Positions 1 to 10,470 are shown, counted from the first letter of the stretch. The stretch is 64,000 nucleotides of DNA from Apiosordaria backusii (GCA_030549205.1 JAUKTV010000003.1:3224001-3288000); one strand, 5' to 3'. Program-made: numbers and translations. Notes: a model not told the origin generated them from the letters alone.

Positions 1-417
1 GCTATTAAAAACCTTCTAAAGTATTTAAATAGTATAGAGAATTTAGTAATTACTTACAGTTATAATATTATTAGACTTTTTAAAAAAAAAGGTACTATAG
101 TACCTATAGGCTTTATAAATTTAGACTTTATAAAGGACTTAAAGGACTTAAAATCTACCTATAGCTTTATATTTAAAATAGCTAAAGGCCTTATAAACTA
201 GAAATTAAAAAAGGCTAATACTATAAGCTTCTTTACTTTAAAGGTTAAAATCAATATATTTATTAAGGCTATTTATAAAGCTCTATAGATTAAAGGGGTT
301 TATAAAAAGTTAAGGTATACTTTAATAAGCTTTACCCTTTTATATAGTAATAATACTAGCTTTATAATTACTGTTTATAACCTAGCCTTTTATAATTATA
401 TTAAGTATATACTATTA
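1..417 (+). pseudogene. RIP-degraded Ty1/Copia pol relic (RNase H part)
   Basis: Frame 1 stays open from base 1 to 417 except for two TAG codons, both where a tryptophan is expected. The reading resembles the end of a Copia polyprotein: a DLKSTYSFIFKIA stretch matches the family's KSTSGYVF-type motif, followed by INWKLKK (family ISWKSKK) and ALWIK (family ALWLK). The composition is extremely AT-rich and C-to-T changes explain the stops, as expected from RIP. The upstream part of the element lies outside the window. The relic continues in the same frame after base 7752, beyond the Ty3/Gypsy insertion. Alignment was by eye, so the family call is good but the exact boundaries are not. Confidence 0.72.
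413..417. repeat. Target site duplication, left copy
   Basis: TATTA lies directly before the left LTR and is repeated at 7748-7752 directly after the right LTR. A 5 bp duplication is the usual size for Ty3/Gypsy integration. The flanks join into one continuous Copia reading frame once the insertion and one copy are removed. Confidence 0.9.
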
Positions 418-842
418 TGTGACGAACCCCTGATCAGAACCTCTGAAAGGGATACACAGTTGAAGGTAACTTCTGATAATAATGGTTCGGTGCAGCTAAA
501 CAGTGCACAACAAGATGTCTCAATGTAAACACAAGATACCGTGAATACAAGCTGTGATTGCATACTGCGGAACTATCTACAAGCTATCTAGTTCCTTCGT
601 ATATATAGACCATAAATCCCTAAGTACCTCCGTACCTGGATCACTCCGGATCACCAGCGACCGGTGGTGATCCTCTGGCGCTCACCACGCTCACCAGGTG
701 ATCGTGGTGATCCGGCTCACCTTTGCCAAGCAGTGAGCCTTCCTTGACCCTGCAGCCCTGCTGCCGTGTCTCCTTCCTCCGATTGGCAGGCATGGCTAGC
801 TGCAGTCCCCACCTGGCCTTGCTATATGGTTGGTCTGTGACA
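418..842 (-). repeat. 3' LTR (element orientation) of the chromovirus
   Basis: A 425 bp direct repeat of 7323-7747, read as identical base for base. It begins TG and ends CA. It contains four copies of GGTGATC in either orientation between about 648 and 713, including an 8 bp inverted repeat (648-655 and 666-673) that could fold into a hairpin. Confidence 0.95.
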
Positions 843-847
843 CGATG

Positions 848-856
848 CTCCCCCTC
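848..856 (-). other. Polypurine tract of the chromovirus
   Basis: On the minus strand GAGGGGGAG lies five bases before the 3' LTR. This is the expected place and composition for the plus-strand primer of an LTR retrotransposon. Confidence 0.65.
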
Positions 857-981
857 GACGTCTTTCGTCCCGGAAGACTCGACGTTGTTGTCCTTATACC
901 CTTAACGCTGCTGTCCCTTCTCGCGCGTAAGTAACCCCTCTCCTTTTCTTCTTCCGTACGCTCGCTCCGGTATGCCTAACG

Positions 982-1642
982 ATGGCGGGCCGCGTAGAGA
1001 AACGTTACCGCGATACTGCTCGCGAACGAACAGTTCTTTCCGCCTCAATCGATCAGGACGGCGTCGAAATCATGCCTTGCTCCCGCTGCTGGCGCGCGAA
1101 GCCTCAAGGGCGCTGTATTATGAAAGAGGGGTCGAACCGCTGCTCAAACTGCGTTCGAACGGGCAAATCGTGCGACGGGCCAAACGTGGCCGATTCTTGT
1201 GGGTGCCTGGGTTCTGTGCCATGGTCTTTTCTTACTGACGGTCGTAGTGATTAAAAACTTGTCGGAACAAAAGAAAATCGATGAGGAAATAGCCGCGAAA
1301 GAGAATCTGTTGGCGGAGACGCTGAGCTCCTTGACTCGTCTTCGCAAGCAGCGCGAGTCGATGCGTGACTGGGGTGCGGAACTCTTTCGTCGGGGAATGG
1401 AGTCGCTAGACGAGGTCGACGGTCTAGTACCCACTTCGCCCGAACCTGCCGATCCTCTGGGGGAACAGTCCCTGGCTGGTCAGGCCCAGTCGCTAGGTGC
1501 CTGGGAGGCCGTCGGCACCGCTCCCTCTAGCCCCGGCGTGGCCTTCGAGCCCTTTTCTGGCTTCGACTGGCTGGCTGACCCCGTGCCCCCGGTCGATCAG
1601 GGTTCCTTCGGTGAAATTCCTCCAGTTTCTCAGGGCAGTTGA
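982..1642 (+). CDS. Antisense retrotransposon gene: Zn-cluster-like, coiled-coil protein
   Basis: A spliced gene inside the chromovirus, opposite in strand to gag-pol. Exons are 982-1198 and 1248-1642; the 49 bp intron has a GTGGGT donor, a TACTGAC branch site and a TAG acceptor, and it joins two frames into 203 residues. Cysteines 33, 36, 45, 54, 57 and 64 give C-x2-C-x8-C-x8-C-x2-C-x6-C, close to a fungal Zn(II)2Cys6 cluster. Residues about 75-125 are rich in Lys, Glu, Leu and Arg and look like a coiled coil, followed by an acidic Pro/Gly-rich tail. Similar hypothetical proteins recur in fungal genomes as far as I recall. The last 116 bases overlap the antisense end of pol. A pyrimidine-rich tract precedes the ATG. 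The function is unknown; regulation of the element's transcription is only a guess. Confidence 0.62.
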
Positions 1643-4600
1643 GGTTCATTGCTGGTTCCCATGAGTTGTCTGTGTCCGGGTAGTCCAGCCAGCTGACTAA
1701 ATACTCCAGTTGTCCGCTACTAATGCGAGAGTCCAGTACCTCTTCCACGTCGTACTCTTCTTCTTCGTCCTCGGCTTCTACTTGTGTGTCTGGGCTGGCA
1801 GCCCGTGGTGCCGGTTCCAAGAGTGAAATGTGGAAAGTGTTCGATCGTAACCGCATAGTACTCGGTAGTTTAAGCCTGAATGCTGTTTCCGATATTTTTT
1901 CCTCGACCGTAAAGGGTCCGACTCTCCTGTGGTCTAGCTTTTTGCTTGGTCGTTTTGTGCGTAAATTTCGTGTTGATAAAAACACTTTATCCCCCTCTTC
2001 AAGCGAGGTCCCTCGAGCCGTTTGACGTTGTAGTACTTGCGCATGCGTTCCCGAACGAACTCGAGCTCTTCCTTGAGTTTGGCGTGCAGCATGTGTAGCT
2101 TCCCTGCTTTTGCTGCCGCCCTAGGCACTCTTGCCTCTGGTCCTTGTCGTAGATCTGCCTCGAACCCATAATTCGCGAAGAATGGCGTGACTTTTGTTGT
2201 TTCTGTGGGCGCTGTGTTGTAGGCGAGTTGTGCTGCTGGCAAAAGTTCAACCCAGTTGTCTTGTTCGAAATTGATGTAGTTCCGAAGGTACTGTTCAACG
2301 ATCTGGTTGAGCCTTTCTGTCTGACCGTCCGTCTGTGGGTGATATGCTGACGATGCCTTGCTTCTCACTCCTACTTGCTCCATCAGAGCCTTCCAAAACT
2401 TCGATACAAACTTGGTGTCGCGATCCGTGATGAATTCCCTTGGCCATGTGTGTGTCGCCGTGACGTTCCGAAACACCACATCCGCCAATTGTTCCGCCGT
2501 CCAAGTCTCCCTGTAGGGCAGGAAGTATGCCCATTTGGTGAGTCTGTCAACGACTGTGAGGATGCTGTCGTACTTGACGCCTGTGACCGTGTCCTTGGAA
2601 TGTGGTAGCTTAGTGATAAAGTCCATTGTCACTGAGCTCCACGGTTGTTCCGCCACTGGCAATGGTTCCAAGAATCCGTAAGGCTTGTGTCTCTCTGCCT
2701 TCGTCCTCCGGCAGAGGTCACATTCTTGCAGCGTTTCCTCAACATCCTTCCTTAGTCCTGGCCAATTGAAGTGTTGTTTGACCTTCTCTGTTGTCTTGGC
2801 CACTCCCATGTGTCCACCGAGCTTCGACTCGTGGATCTCCTGAATCAATGCCTTCCGCTGCTCTGGTTCGACGTAAGCTCGATTGTGATACCAGAGCCGG
2901 TAATTGTCGTCCTTCTGGATCCCCAAAGATTCCAGTTCAGCCCATCGTTCCTGCTCGTTGCTGCCGATGTTGCTCTGATACTTGTTGGCTGTTGATTCTT
3001 CTCGGTACACCGCGCAACACTCAGCCCACTGCTGGAGCGGGTGCCTCAGTGTGCCTTCTGCTGTCTCCTGCAGCAAGGGTGGTGACTCCTCCGCCACCTT
3101 TTCTTCGTGGTGGTCTGCCCTTCTGCTTAGAGCGTCCGCTCTCGCGTTCTCAGATCCCTTCTTGTAATGGATCTGAAAATTGAACTCAGACAGGAATTCC
3201 GACCACCTGCCTTGCCTGGCGTTGAGGACCTTGGTAGTGGTGAAATACTTCAAGTTTTTGTGATCCGTGTAGACCTGTACCTCGTAGTTGGTCCCGCTGA
3301 GATAGGGTCTCCATTCCTCGAAAGCCTCAATGATGGCAAGCAGCTCCTTGTCGTGGATTGGGTAGTTCTTGCGTGGTCCCTCCAGCTTTTTCGAAAAGAA
3401 TGCTACCGGGTGCAACTTCCCGTCCTGGTCTCGTTGTCCTAGCTGTCCTCCTATGGCGTAGTCGGAAGCGTCTGTCTCAACTTCGAAAGGTCGTCCTGGA
3501 TCCGGAAGCTTGAGTACTGGGTCCGCCGTAATGGCGTTCTTGATGGCTTGAAAAGCCTCTTCCTGTTCTTCTTTCCACTTGAACTCGGCGTCCTTCTTGG
3601 TTAGGTCGTTCAATGGTTTTGCAATGGCGCCGTAGTTCCGTATGAACATTCGATAAAAATTGGTGAATCCCAGAAATTCTCGAACTCTTGTTTTCAGCTG
3701 TTCGGGTGTTTCTCCCTGTGGTCTCGGCCAGTCCTTGACTGCCGCGATCTTCCCTGGTTCCATTCGCACTTCTCCCGGCGAGATCAGATACCCGAGATAG
3801 ACCGTTTCCTGCACATGGAACTCGCTCTTGTCCTTGTTGACCGATAGTCCTGCTCCATGTAGCGCGTCCAAAATTTCCTTGACGTGCTGTTTGTGTTCTT
3901 CCAGAGTGCGTGAGTAGATGAGAACGTCGTCGAGGTAGCAAACTGCTGTTTTGTCGAGATACTGGCGAATCGTGTGATCAACGAGGGCCTGGAAGGTTGC
4001 TGGTGCATTTGTGAGCCCGAACGGCATAACGAGATACTCGAAATGCCCGTAAGGTGTGCGAAAAGCCGTCTTCCATTCGTCTCCCTCCTTGATTCGTATG
4101 TGCGCGTACCCGACTGGCATATCAAGCCTGGTGAACCATCGTGCCCCTGACAGTTGACTTCGCAGCCGCGAAATCAGCGGTAGTGGGTAACCGTTCTTCA
4201 CCGTTTCCTGATTCAGCTGTCGATAATCCACACACAGTCGTGGACTCCCATCCTTCTTCGGCACGAAGAAAACAGGATATCCAGCTGGCGATGTGGATGG
4301 TCTGATGTGTCCTCTCTTGAGATTCTCGTCCAAATACTTCCGCAACTCTTCACTCTGTTTGTCGTTGGTGTGGTAGACCTGAAAAAGCTTGAGCTTTGCT
4401 CCGTCCTTGAGCTTGATCTCGTGGTCCCATGGTCCCCTCTCTGGTAGACCCTGAAGGTGCTTTGCCGTGAACACCGGATGTCCTTGATACTCCGATGGCA
4501 CTCCCTTCTTCTCGTCCTTCCGTATGTTGTTGTAGTAGGCGTATTTGTCCTTCATTGCTGCCGCAATTTCCATCAACGCAACTGTTCCTACCAACCCTAC

Positions 4601-5275
4601 TTCTTCGATCTTGCCGCCTGTGTCGATTGAGTACACTAATATTTCCCGTGTCTCTTGCGGTGGTGCCGTGGAGGGTGCTTGTCCCGCACTCTGCTCCTGC
4701 CGTGCTCCTGATCTCCCATCGTTGGTTGGGTACTCCCGATATGTCCTCGGTCGTAGGTGGCCACCATCCTTCCAACGGATGTCTGGGTCGTAGTCCTCGT
4801 GCCATGGCTGCCCTAGGATCATGTCCTTCTCTGGCCCCATATCCACGATGTCGAAAATCACTGTCGTTGTTTTTCCTGACACTGTGATGTCCAGTGGCAA
4901 CGTCTCTCTGGTTACCAACTGTGTAGGGAAGGGTCCCTTCATGACGACCTCTTCCTCCTTCTTTCTCCATGGAACCCGGGCTTGTTGCACAAATCTTGGT
5001 GAAATCAAGTCCGCTTCTGCTCCACTGTCCACGAGTGCTTGCGTTTGGAAACCCTTCCAACGCGCTGCTACTCGCAATCTTTTGTCTTTCATGCCCCTCC
5101 TCTGTACAGCAGCGACCTCGCTGATGTGTAGCTCGTGGTCCTTTAGAGGTTTGCGGCCTCCGCGAAAGGCCGTGGCCCTTTTCCCGACTGTTGTTGAGCC
5201 TCCAGAGCGTCCTCCTTCGCCGAACTGTCCAGCAGCTCGAAACCGGCTAACCATTGTCGTTGGGCCTCTTTCCAT
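1527..5275 (-). pseudogene. pol: Gypsy pol polyprotein, frameshifted before the chromodomain
   Basis: The first frame (5275-1934, 1,113 residues) holds the protease with DSGA at 83-86, reverse transcriptase about 310-490 with catalytic D385 and YLDD 447-450, RNase H about 597-710, an integrase zinc-binding region about 815-855, and integrase D885, D951 and E987. The homologous reading then moves into another frame (about 1985-1527), which carries a GPY/F-type module and a chromodomain with conserved tyrosines and tryptophans (YLVSW, NSWEP). The shift fits loss of one base next to a run of five G around 1995-2010, so it could be a real mutation or a sequencing error. The pol frame is -1 relative to gag and overlaps its last 133 bases, typical of frameshift expression. 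Confidence 0.88.
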
Positions 5276-7269
5276 TCCTCGCTGTCAGATGGGCGTTCAT
5301 CTATCCCATAGGCTTCCCCCCATGTAGTATTTCTCTCCGCGTGGTACGCCCGCACCTTCATTCTCAAGTGAAGTGCGCAATCCTTGCTTGGGCAATAAGC
5401 CATGTCCTTATCGAGGTTATTCACGCAGCATCGGGCTTCTCTTGGCCAAAACTGAATGACCTGTCGAATATTGTCGGGTCGAACCGGGTCTCCTTGTCTC
5501 CACAAGAAGTAGTCGTTTAATTCCTCGTCCGGAGCTCCCCATCTTGCGAGTGTCCCCGATACTGGTGCTGGTTGTCCTGTCTGGGTAACCTCCCTGATCG
5601 GCCAATGCCTGTTAAGGGCTTTCGACTGGTAGTGTTCCGCGCATCCGTGAGCGATGCACTGGAACCATGGCACTCTCCTGTGCTCTGGGTGTCTTGGGTG
5701 AACCTGTGGTGTGTCTCCTTCGCAAGGAGTATACCACCCCTGTGTTGGGACCTCTTCTGGCGTCAGTGCGAGTCCCACGCTGGCCACTGGTCGCGCTGCC
5801 CAAAATTCATCCCAAGTCTCTCCATACTCGTTGAGCCGCATAAGGTCTCCAATGAACTCTTCCTCCGGAATGATCCAGCGTTCATTGCCCTGCCCGAGCT
5901 GTGCAAGCGGTGGGCTGTCGGTCGTGGCTTGCGCCATCTTGTCCTCGAGGTCGCGATAGTGTCGTTCAATCGCTTCTCGCTGGTTCCGAAGTTCTTCCAC
6001 CTCTTTCTCGAGTCTTTGAACCCGTTCCTCGGCTTGCCTTAGGGTCTCTCCCGTGTCTAAACTCGAGAGGGCGGTCGTGACGAAAACCTGCCTTAGTCTC
6101 CGCAAGGTTTCCTCAGAGGGTCCTGGAGCCGTGTTTTCCTCTAGCCTGGTGGCTCCCCTGGTTGGCAGTTCTTGTCCCACAACACGGTCTTCTCCCTCAG
6201 AGTCGACTGTTAATTCTCCTTCCTGAGTCTCATGCTCGTAGTCGCTGTCGGTGTAGTCGTCCGCTGAGTCCAGGAATCCATCGTTGCCGTACTCAATGCT
6301 TGAGATCTCAACAACCCGCGTTGTCTTCGCAACTGCCGCCGCCTCCTTTTCCTTCCAGCTGAGCTGCTTGGGTGCCCGACAGTCTCTCTTGAAATGCCCC
6401 GTCTTCCCGCAGTTGAAGCACTTGACGTTGTTCTTCCCCTTGAACCGCTTCTGAACTGCGTCAATCTCCATAGGTCCCGCGTGAGTGGTTCCAGACACGC
6501 TTGTGGTGTAGCGTTTCTTCTTGTCGTTGGCTCGGTAGCCTCCGGAGCCACGGTGTTGTCCTGGGTTTGCACGCGTTCCTCTTTTCTCCATCCGGCGTTG
6601 AAACTGCCGGTCGTCGATACGAATGGCTGTAGCGATGTATTTGTCGATGGTGTCCGGTCTCTCCTCCTTGTACAACTCGTCCTTCACTTCGTCCTTGAGT
6701 CCGTTGTAGAAAAGCTGCATCAAGCCTTCGTCATTAATCTCGCTGCGCAGGGCGTCGGTCTTGAAGGTGGCAGCATAGTCGGCTGCCGACCGGGTCTGGC
6801 GCAAGTTGGCGAGTCTCTCCTGGGCTCGGCGAGCTTCATCGTACTCTCCGAAGACTTCCTTGATGCGGGTTTCGAACTTCTTGAAGGTCTCGAAGCATTC
6901 CCTAGTGATATCCTTCCTGATGCCTGCGTCGTCGTTCTCGTAATAGTCGTCCAGGATGGGCTCAAACCACGCAAGAGCCTTGTCCTTGAGTCGAGATGCC
7001 GCATAGGTGACCTTGGACTCCTCGTCAGGGAAACGAGTGGGATAGTACCGAAAATAGGTCTTGAGCTGGATCAGGAACCCTCCCAGCTCCCCTTTTCCGC
7101 CACCATAGCGTTCGGGGGCCTCGATCTTGGCCAGCTGGCTACCGCGGTGATCCAGGTGACCAACGGCGACGACTTGGTCCTGGGTCTGTTGAACCGCATC
7201 CTCGAGCTCCTTGACGCGAGCGTTGAGTCGGGCCAGAATGGCTTGGGGGCTTTCTTTGTTGTCCGCCAT
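5143..7269 (-). CDS. gag: Gypsy gag polyprotein with zinc knuckle
   Basis: A 708-residue capsid protein that builds the virus-like particle and binds element RNA. The ATG at 7269 has a good context (ACCATGG); no in-frame ATG lies upstream within the 53-base leader after the 5' LTR. A short N-terminal coiled coil is followed by a retrotransposon gag domain (about 65-235), a basic linker, and one CCHC zinc knuckle at about 284-297 (CFNCGKTGHFKRDC). The second half is longer than usual, with a further Glu/Arg-rich coiled coil and a Trp/Cys-containing tail. The frame is intact, without RIP-type stops. It overlaps pol by 133 bases. Confidence 0.92.
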   Translation of the reverse strand: MADNKESPQAILARLNARVKELEDAVQQTQDQVVAVGHLDHRGSQLAKIEAPERYGGGKGELGGFLIQLKTYFRYYPTRFPDEESKVTYAASRLKDKALAWFEPILDDYYENDDAGIRKDITRECFETFKKFETRIKEVFGEYDEARRAQERLANLRQTRSAADYAATFKTDALRSEINDEGLMQLFYNGLKDEVKDELYKEERPDTIDKYIATAIRIDDRQFQRRMEKRGTRANPGQHRGSGGYRANDKKKRYTTSVSGTTHAGPMEIDAVQKRFKGKNNVKCFNCGKTGHFKRDCRAPKQLSWKEKEAAAVAKTTRVVEISSIEYGNDGFLDSADDYTDSDYEHETQEGELTVDSEGEDRVVGQELPTRGATRLEENTAPGPSEETLRRLRQVFVTTALSSLDTGETLRQAEERVQRLEKEVEELRNQREAIERHYRDLEDKMAQATTDSPPLAQLGQGNERWIIPEEEFIGDLMRLNEYGETWDEFWAARPVASVGLALTPEEVPTQGWYTPCEGDTPQVHPRHPEHRRVPWFQCIAHGCAEHYQSKALNRHWPIREVTQTGQPAPVSGTLARWGAPDEELNDYFLWRQGDPVRPDNIRQVIQFWPREARCCVNNLDKDMAYCPSKDCALHLRMKVRAYHAERNTTWGEAYGIDERPSDSEEWKEAQRQWLAGFELLDSSAKEDALEAQQQSGKGPRPFAEAANL

Positions 7270-7322
7270 GGTGATGGGTACCTTCAACTTATCCGTGACA
7301 GAGTTGAAGTGAGTATGCAACG

Positions 7323-7747
7323 TGTGACGAACCCCTGATCAGAACCTCTGAAAGGGATACACAGTTGAAGGTAACTTCTGATAATAATGGTTCGGTGCAG
7401 CTAAACAGTGCACAACAAGATGTCTCAATGTAAACACAAGATACCGTGAATACAAGCTGTGATTGCATACTGCGGAACTATCTACAAGCTATCTAGTTCC
7501 TTCGTATATATAGACCATAAATCCCTAAGTACCTCCGTACCTGGATCACTCCGGATCACCAGCGACCGGTGGTGATCCTCTGGCGCTCACCACGCTCACC
7601 AGGTGATCGTGGTGATCCGGCTCACCTTTGCCAAGCAGTGAGCCTTCCTTGACCCTGCAGCCCTGCTGCCGTGTCTCCTTCCTCCGATTGGCAGGCATGG
7701 CTAGCTGCAGTCCCCACCTGGCCTTGCTATATGGTTGGTCTGTGACA
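7323..7747 (-). repeat. 5' LTR (element orientation) of the chromovirus
   Basis: A 425 bp copy of 418-842, read as identical, with TG...CA ends. Being on the right, it is the 5' LTR of the minus-strand element and should carry the promoter for gag-pol. Confidence 0.95.
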
Positions 7748-7752
7748 TATTA
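7748..7752. repeat. Target site duplication, right copy
   Basis: TATTA immediately after the right LTR, matching 413-417. Confidence 0.9.
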
Positions 7753-8141
7753 AAATACTATTAGATTAAGAAGTAAATTAAGGTATATTAAGTTACTATT
7801 AATTACTTAAATATTAAATAAATACCAGCTAATAGACTGATTAAATTACTGGCCAGTTAAAAATTTAAGACCTTTATAGGTCTTTTAAGCTTAAGAAATA
7901 AGCCTATAGAGGAAAAGTTAATAAAAGAATAGATTAGAAAACTACCCTTTCTATATTTAATTTTTCTTTATAATTTAGCTTATAGAAGTAGTTACTTAAC
8001 GTTTAAATATATAGGCCTCAATGCCTTATATACCTTATATTTTAATTTTTTAGTTAGCTAGTTAGTTTATTAATTTTAGCTTACTATAGTAGGCCTTAGA
8101 TTTAAATCTAAGCCTACTATTTACTATAAATAAAGGAGAGA
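7753..8141 (+). pseudogene. RIP-degraded Copia pol C-terminus and polypurine tract
   Basis: This continues the frame that ends at base 417. The segment reads IPANRLIKLLAS then KFKTFIGLL, close to the C-terminal ADGLTK...F..LLGL region of Copia RNase H. It is interrupted by TAA and TAG codons where Gln or Trp would be expected. The purine run AAAGGAGAGA at 8132-8141 fits the Copia polypurine tract and is followed directly by a TGTTA sequence typical of a Copia LTR start. Confidence 0.65.
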
Positions 8142-8648
8142 TGTTAAACTAGGTTTCTATAAGGCCTAAGTTTATAGTAAGTAACTGCTATTATACTATA
8201 TAGTAAAAGCTTAAGTTAGAAAGCCTACCTATTAGTTACTTAATATTTACCTAGCACTTTACTTTATTGCAGGGCTATTTAAAGGCCTATATTCTACTAA
8301 CTAGTAAGTTAAACTGCCTATAATTTTATATTTAAGCTACTAAGGCCTACTACTATAGGCAATATAAGTAGCCTAACCCTAACTCTATATTAACCTATAC
8401 TTTAGGTTAGAGGTGCTTAGTTTTATAGCTCTTTTATATAACCGTAAGTCGATTTTTAAAGAGCTATAAACCATACTAACTTAGCTACCTATAAAACCTA
8501 TAACTAATTACTAGGTTAGTTAAATTAGCTAAGAATTAGTAAGCCTATAGTTAAGTAAGTATATTATTACTATACTAAATTATAAGCCTATAGGCCCTAT
8601 AGGTCAGGAGCTATAGAAGGCTTAGTAAGTAATTTACAGAGCTTAACA
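8142..8648 (+). repeat. Relic LTR of the Copia element (start clear, end uncertain)
   Basis: It begins TGTTAA straight after the polypurine tract. A matching TTAACA inverted end occurs at 8643-8648, giving a possible 507 bp LTR. A TATA-like sequence near 8697 suggests that the LTR might instead extend to about 8.94 kb. The partner LTR lies outside the window, so the right border cannot be fixed. Confidence 0.4.
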
Positions 8649-8927
8649 AACCTCGGGGTTAACTAAGTTGTACTTTAGCCTATCTGTTTACTAGGGTATA
8701 TAAGGCACCGTACGTTAGTCAGTAAGTATAAGGTAAAGGTCAAGTACAAACCCTACTATAGAGATTATTACAGTAGATTTACAGAAAGCTAGCACTATAA
8801 TATAATTGTTTACTCACTATATTTCTATCCTACAGTACCTACAAGATACTGTATTCTAGTACCCCAATATTAAGCTATAGGTATTACGTATAAGATTTCC
8901 ACTGCACTGTAAGCTAGTGTGTGAGCA

Positions 8928-8958
8928 CTAATTACAGGGCCCTTAGGCCTGTAATTAG
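8928..8958. repeat. 11 bp perfect inverted repeat
   Basis: CTAATTACAGG (8928-8938) and its exact complement (8948-8958) are separated by 9 bases. It stands out in a more GC-rich island of the AT block and may be the end of a decayed element or an LTR structure. Confidence 0.6.
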
Positions 8959-9722
8959 CCATACCTATTCCAATAGTTAATAATAATTAAAAAGGTTAAG
9001 ATTTTATTAACTATACTTTTTATTTTATTATAAATAATTTTTTATATATTTAAGTTATTTAATTTAATAGTATTTTACCTTTATTTTTATTTTAATTTAT
9101 CAATTATTATTATGTTTTAAAATTTAACTATATCCTTTTTTTATTTTATTTTAGTTTTTCTTTTCATAATTACTTTTTTTAAACTTAATCCTATTACTTT
9201 ATAAGCTTTTAAATCCTATCCCTTTAAAATTAAATAGTTAAATCTATTTAAATAATCATCTTCTTTTACTTTTTATATTTAATTATTATATTAATATTAT
9301 AATTAAATTAAACTTTAATAAATTTTAATATAGAAAGTTTTAATATTATTATTATATTTTATTAAGTTTATTATTAGTTTTTATATAGATTTATAAAGAA
9401 ATAGTTATTTTATTTAATATTACAGTTTTTTTTTATTTACTTTAAAATTTAAGACTTTTTTAAAAACTACTTTTCCTTAACGTCGTTCCTATTCTAATTT
9501 ATTAATAAAATATTATCTACTTTTTAATTGAATTCCTTATTTATTAAGTTTTAATTTAAAATTCTTTCTTTATATTTTTTAACTAAAGAGATATAGAAAA
9601 TAGAGAAAGCCTTTAAATTAAATAAAAGTTTTATTATTATTATATATAAATGGACTTTAATTATAATATATAATATTAAAATAATAATTATATTTAAATC
9701 TATTAATAATATATTTATTATA

Positions 9723-9758
9723 TTAATAAGTAATTCTTTATTAATAAGTAATTCTTTA
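9723..9758. repeat. Two 18 bp tandem copies
   Basis: TTAATAAGTAATTCTTTA is repeated exactly twice, head to tail, in the AT-rich block. Confidence 0.85.
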
Positions 9759-10371
9759 TTAATATCTATTAATAAAAAAACTTAAATAACTTTTTTTTAA
9801 ATTAAGCTTTTAGATAAAGAAATTATATCTTAAGGTTCAGTAGTATATATATAAGACGTAATATACAGATACTTACGATTAATACAATAGTATCTTCAGG
9901 CTATTTAGTATAGCTATTAGACTGGCTACTTAACTTATTAGGCTATCTTATCCTTTACAATTACTACCGTGATATCGATTAACTTCGCTAACTAGTCTTC
10001 TACCTTATCCTTCTTTTTGAAAGCTTTCTTTTAAATCATTTTATTATTAATCTAATACCTTAACTTAAAACTGATCAGATCCTATTTAAATCGACAGAAG
10101 TTAATATATTCATTATAAAATAAAGTAGCGATAGTATATATAGCTAACTCTTTAATAAAGGTAACGTTTATATTCTGCTTATTACTTTCTTTCTTTAATA
10201 TAGCCATTATTATATCGGCAAATTTAAAGTACTTATAGCAATTTAACTTTAAAATCTTATATTTATAGGCTTTCAGTATAATTATATACTAATATTATAT
10301 TAATACTATCTTTTAATTATTAAGTTATATAAAACAGACCTATACTTAATACTATAATCGATTAAGTTTTA

Positions 10372-10470
10372 ATATAGTAGGTAATATAGAAAAGAAATAT
10401 AATAAATAATATAGAAGAAGAATATAGTAAGTAATGTAAAAAAGAAATATAGTAAGTAATATAAAAAAGA
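10372..10470. repeat. Degenerate 24-26 bp tandem repeat
   Basis: Four diverged units of an ATATAGTAAGTAATATA-type motif. An open frame on the minus strand here (Phe/Ile/Tyr-rich) is a by-product of the repeat, not a gene. Confidence 0.6.

Larger units (their letters stand above)
418..7747 (-). mobile_element. Complete Ty3/Gypsy chromovirus LTR retrotransposon
   Basis: A 7,330 bp element in minus orientation. Two 425 bp LTRs (418-842 and 7323-7747) with TG...CA ends flank gag (7269-5143) and pol (5275-1527), and 5 bp TATTA duplications flank the whole. Domain order is gag with zinc knuckle, protease, reverse transcriptase, RNase H, integrase and chromodomain, which defines a chromovirus. The two LTRs read as identical, so the insertion is recent. 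The element has normal GC content and few RIP-type stops although it sits inside a heavily RIP-mutated Copia relic. Pol carries one frameshift near 1995-2010. An antisense spliced gene occupies the space between pol and the 3' LTR. No primer-binding site was recognised next to the 5' LTR. Confidence 0.95.

Noticed and set aside
7270..7322. Primer-binding site next to the 5' LTR
   Set aside because: The sequence after the LTR does not match the initiator-tRNA 3' end that I know; self-priming or another tRNA could be used, so no site is claimed.
8649..8960. A second LTR of the Copia relic ending at the inverted repeat
   Set aside because: Neither a matching copy nor a target duplication can be seen inside the window, so only the LTR start is claimed.
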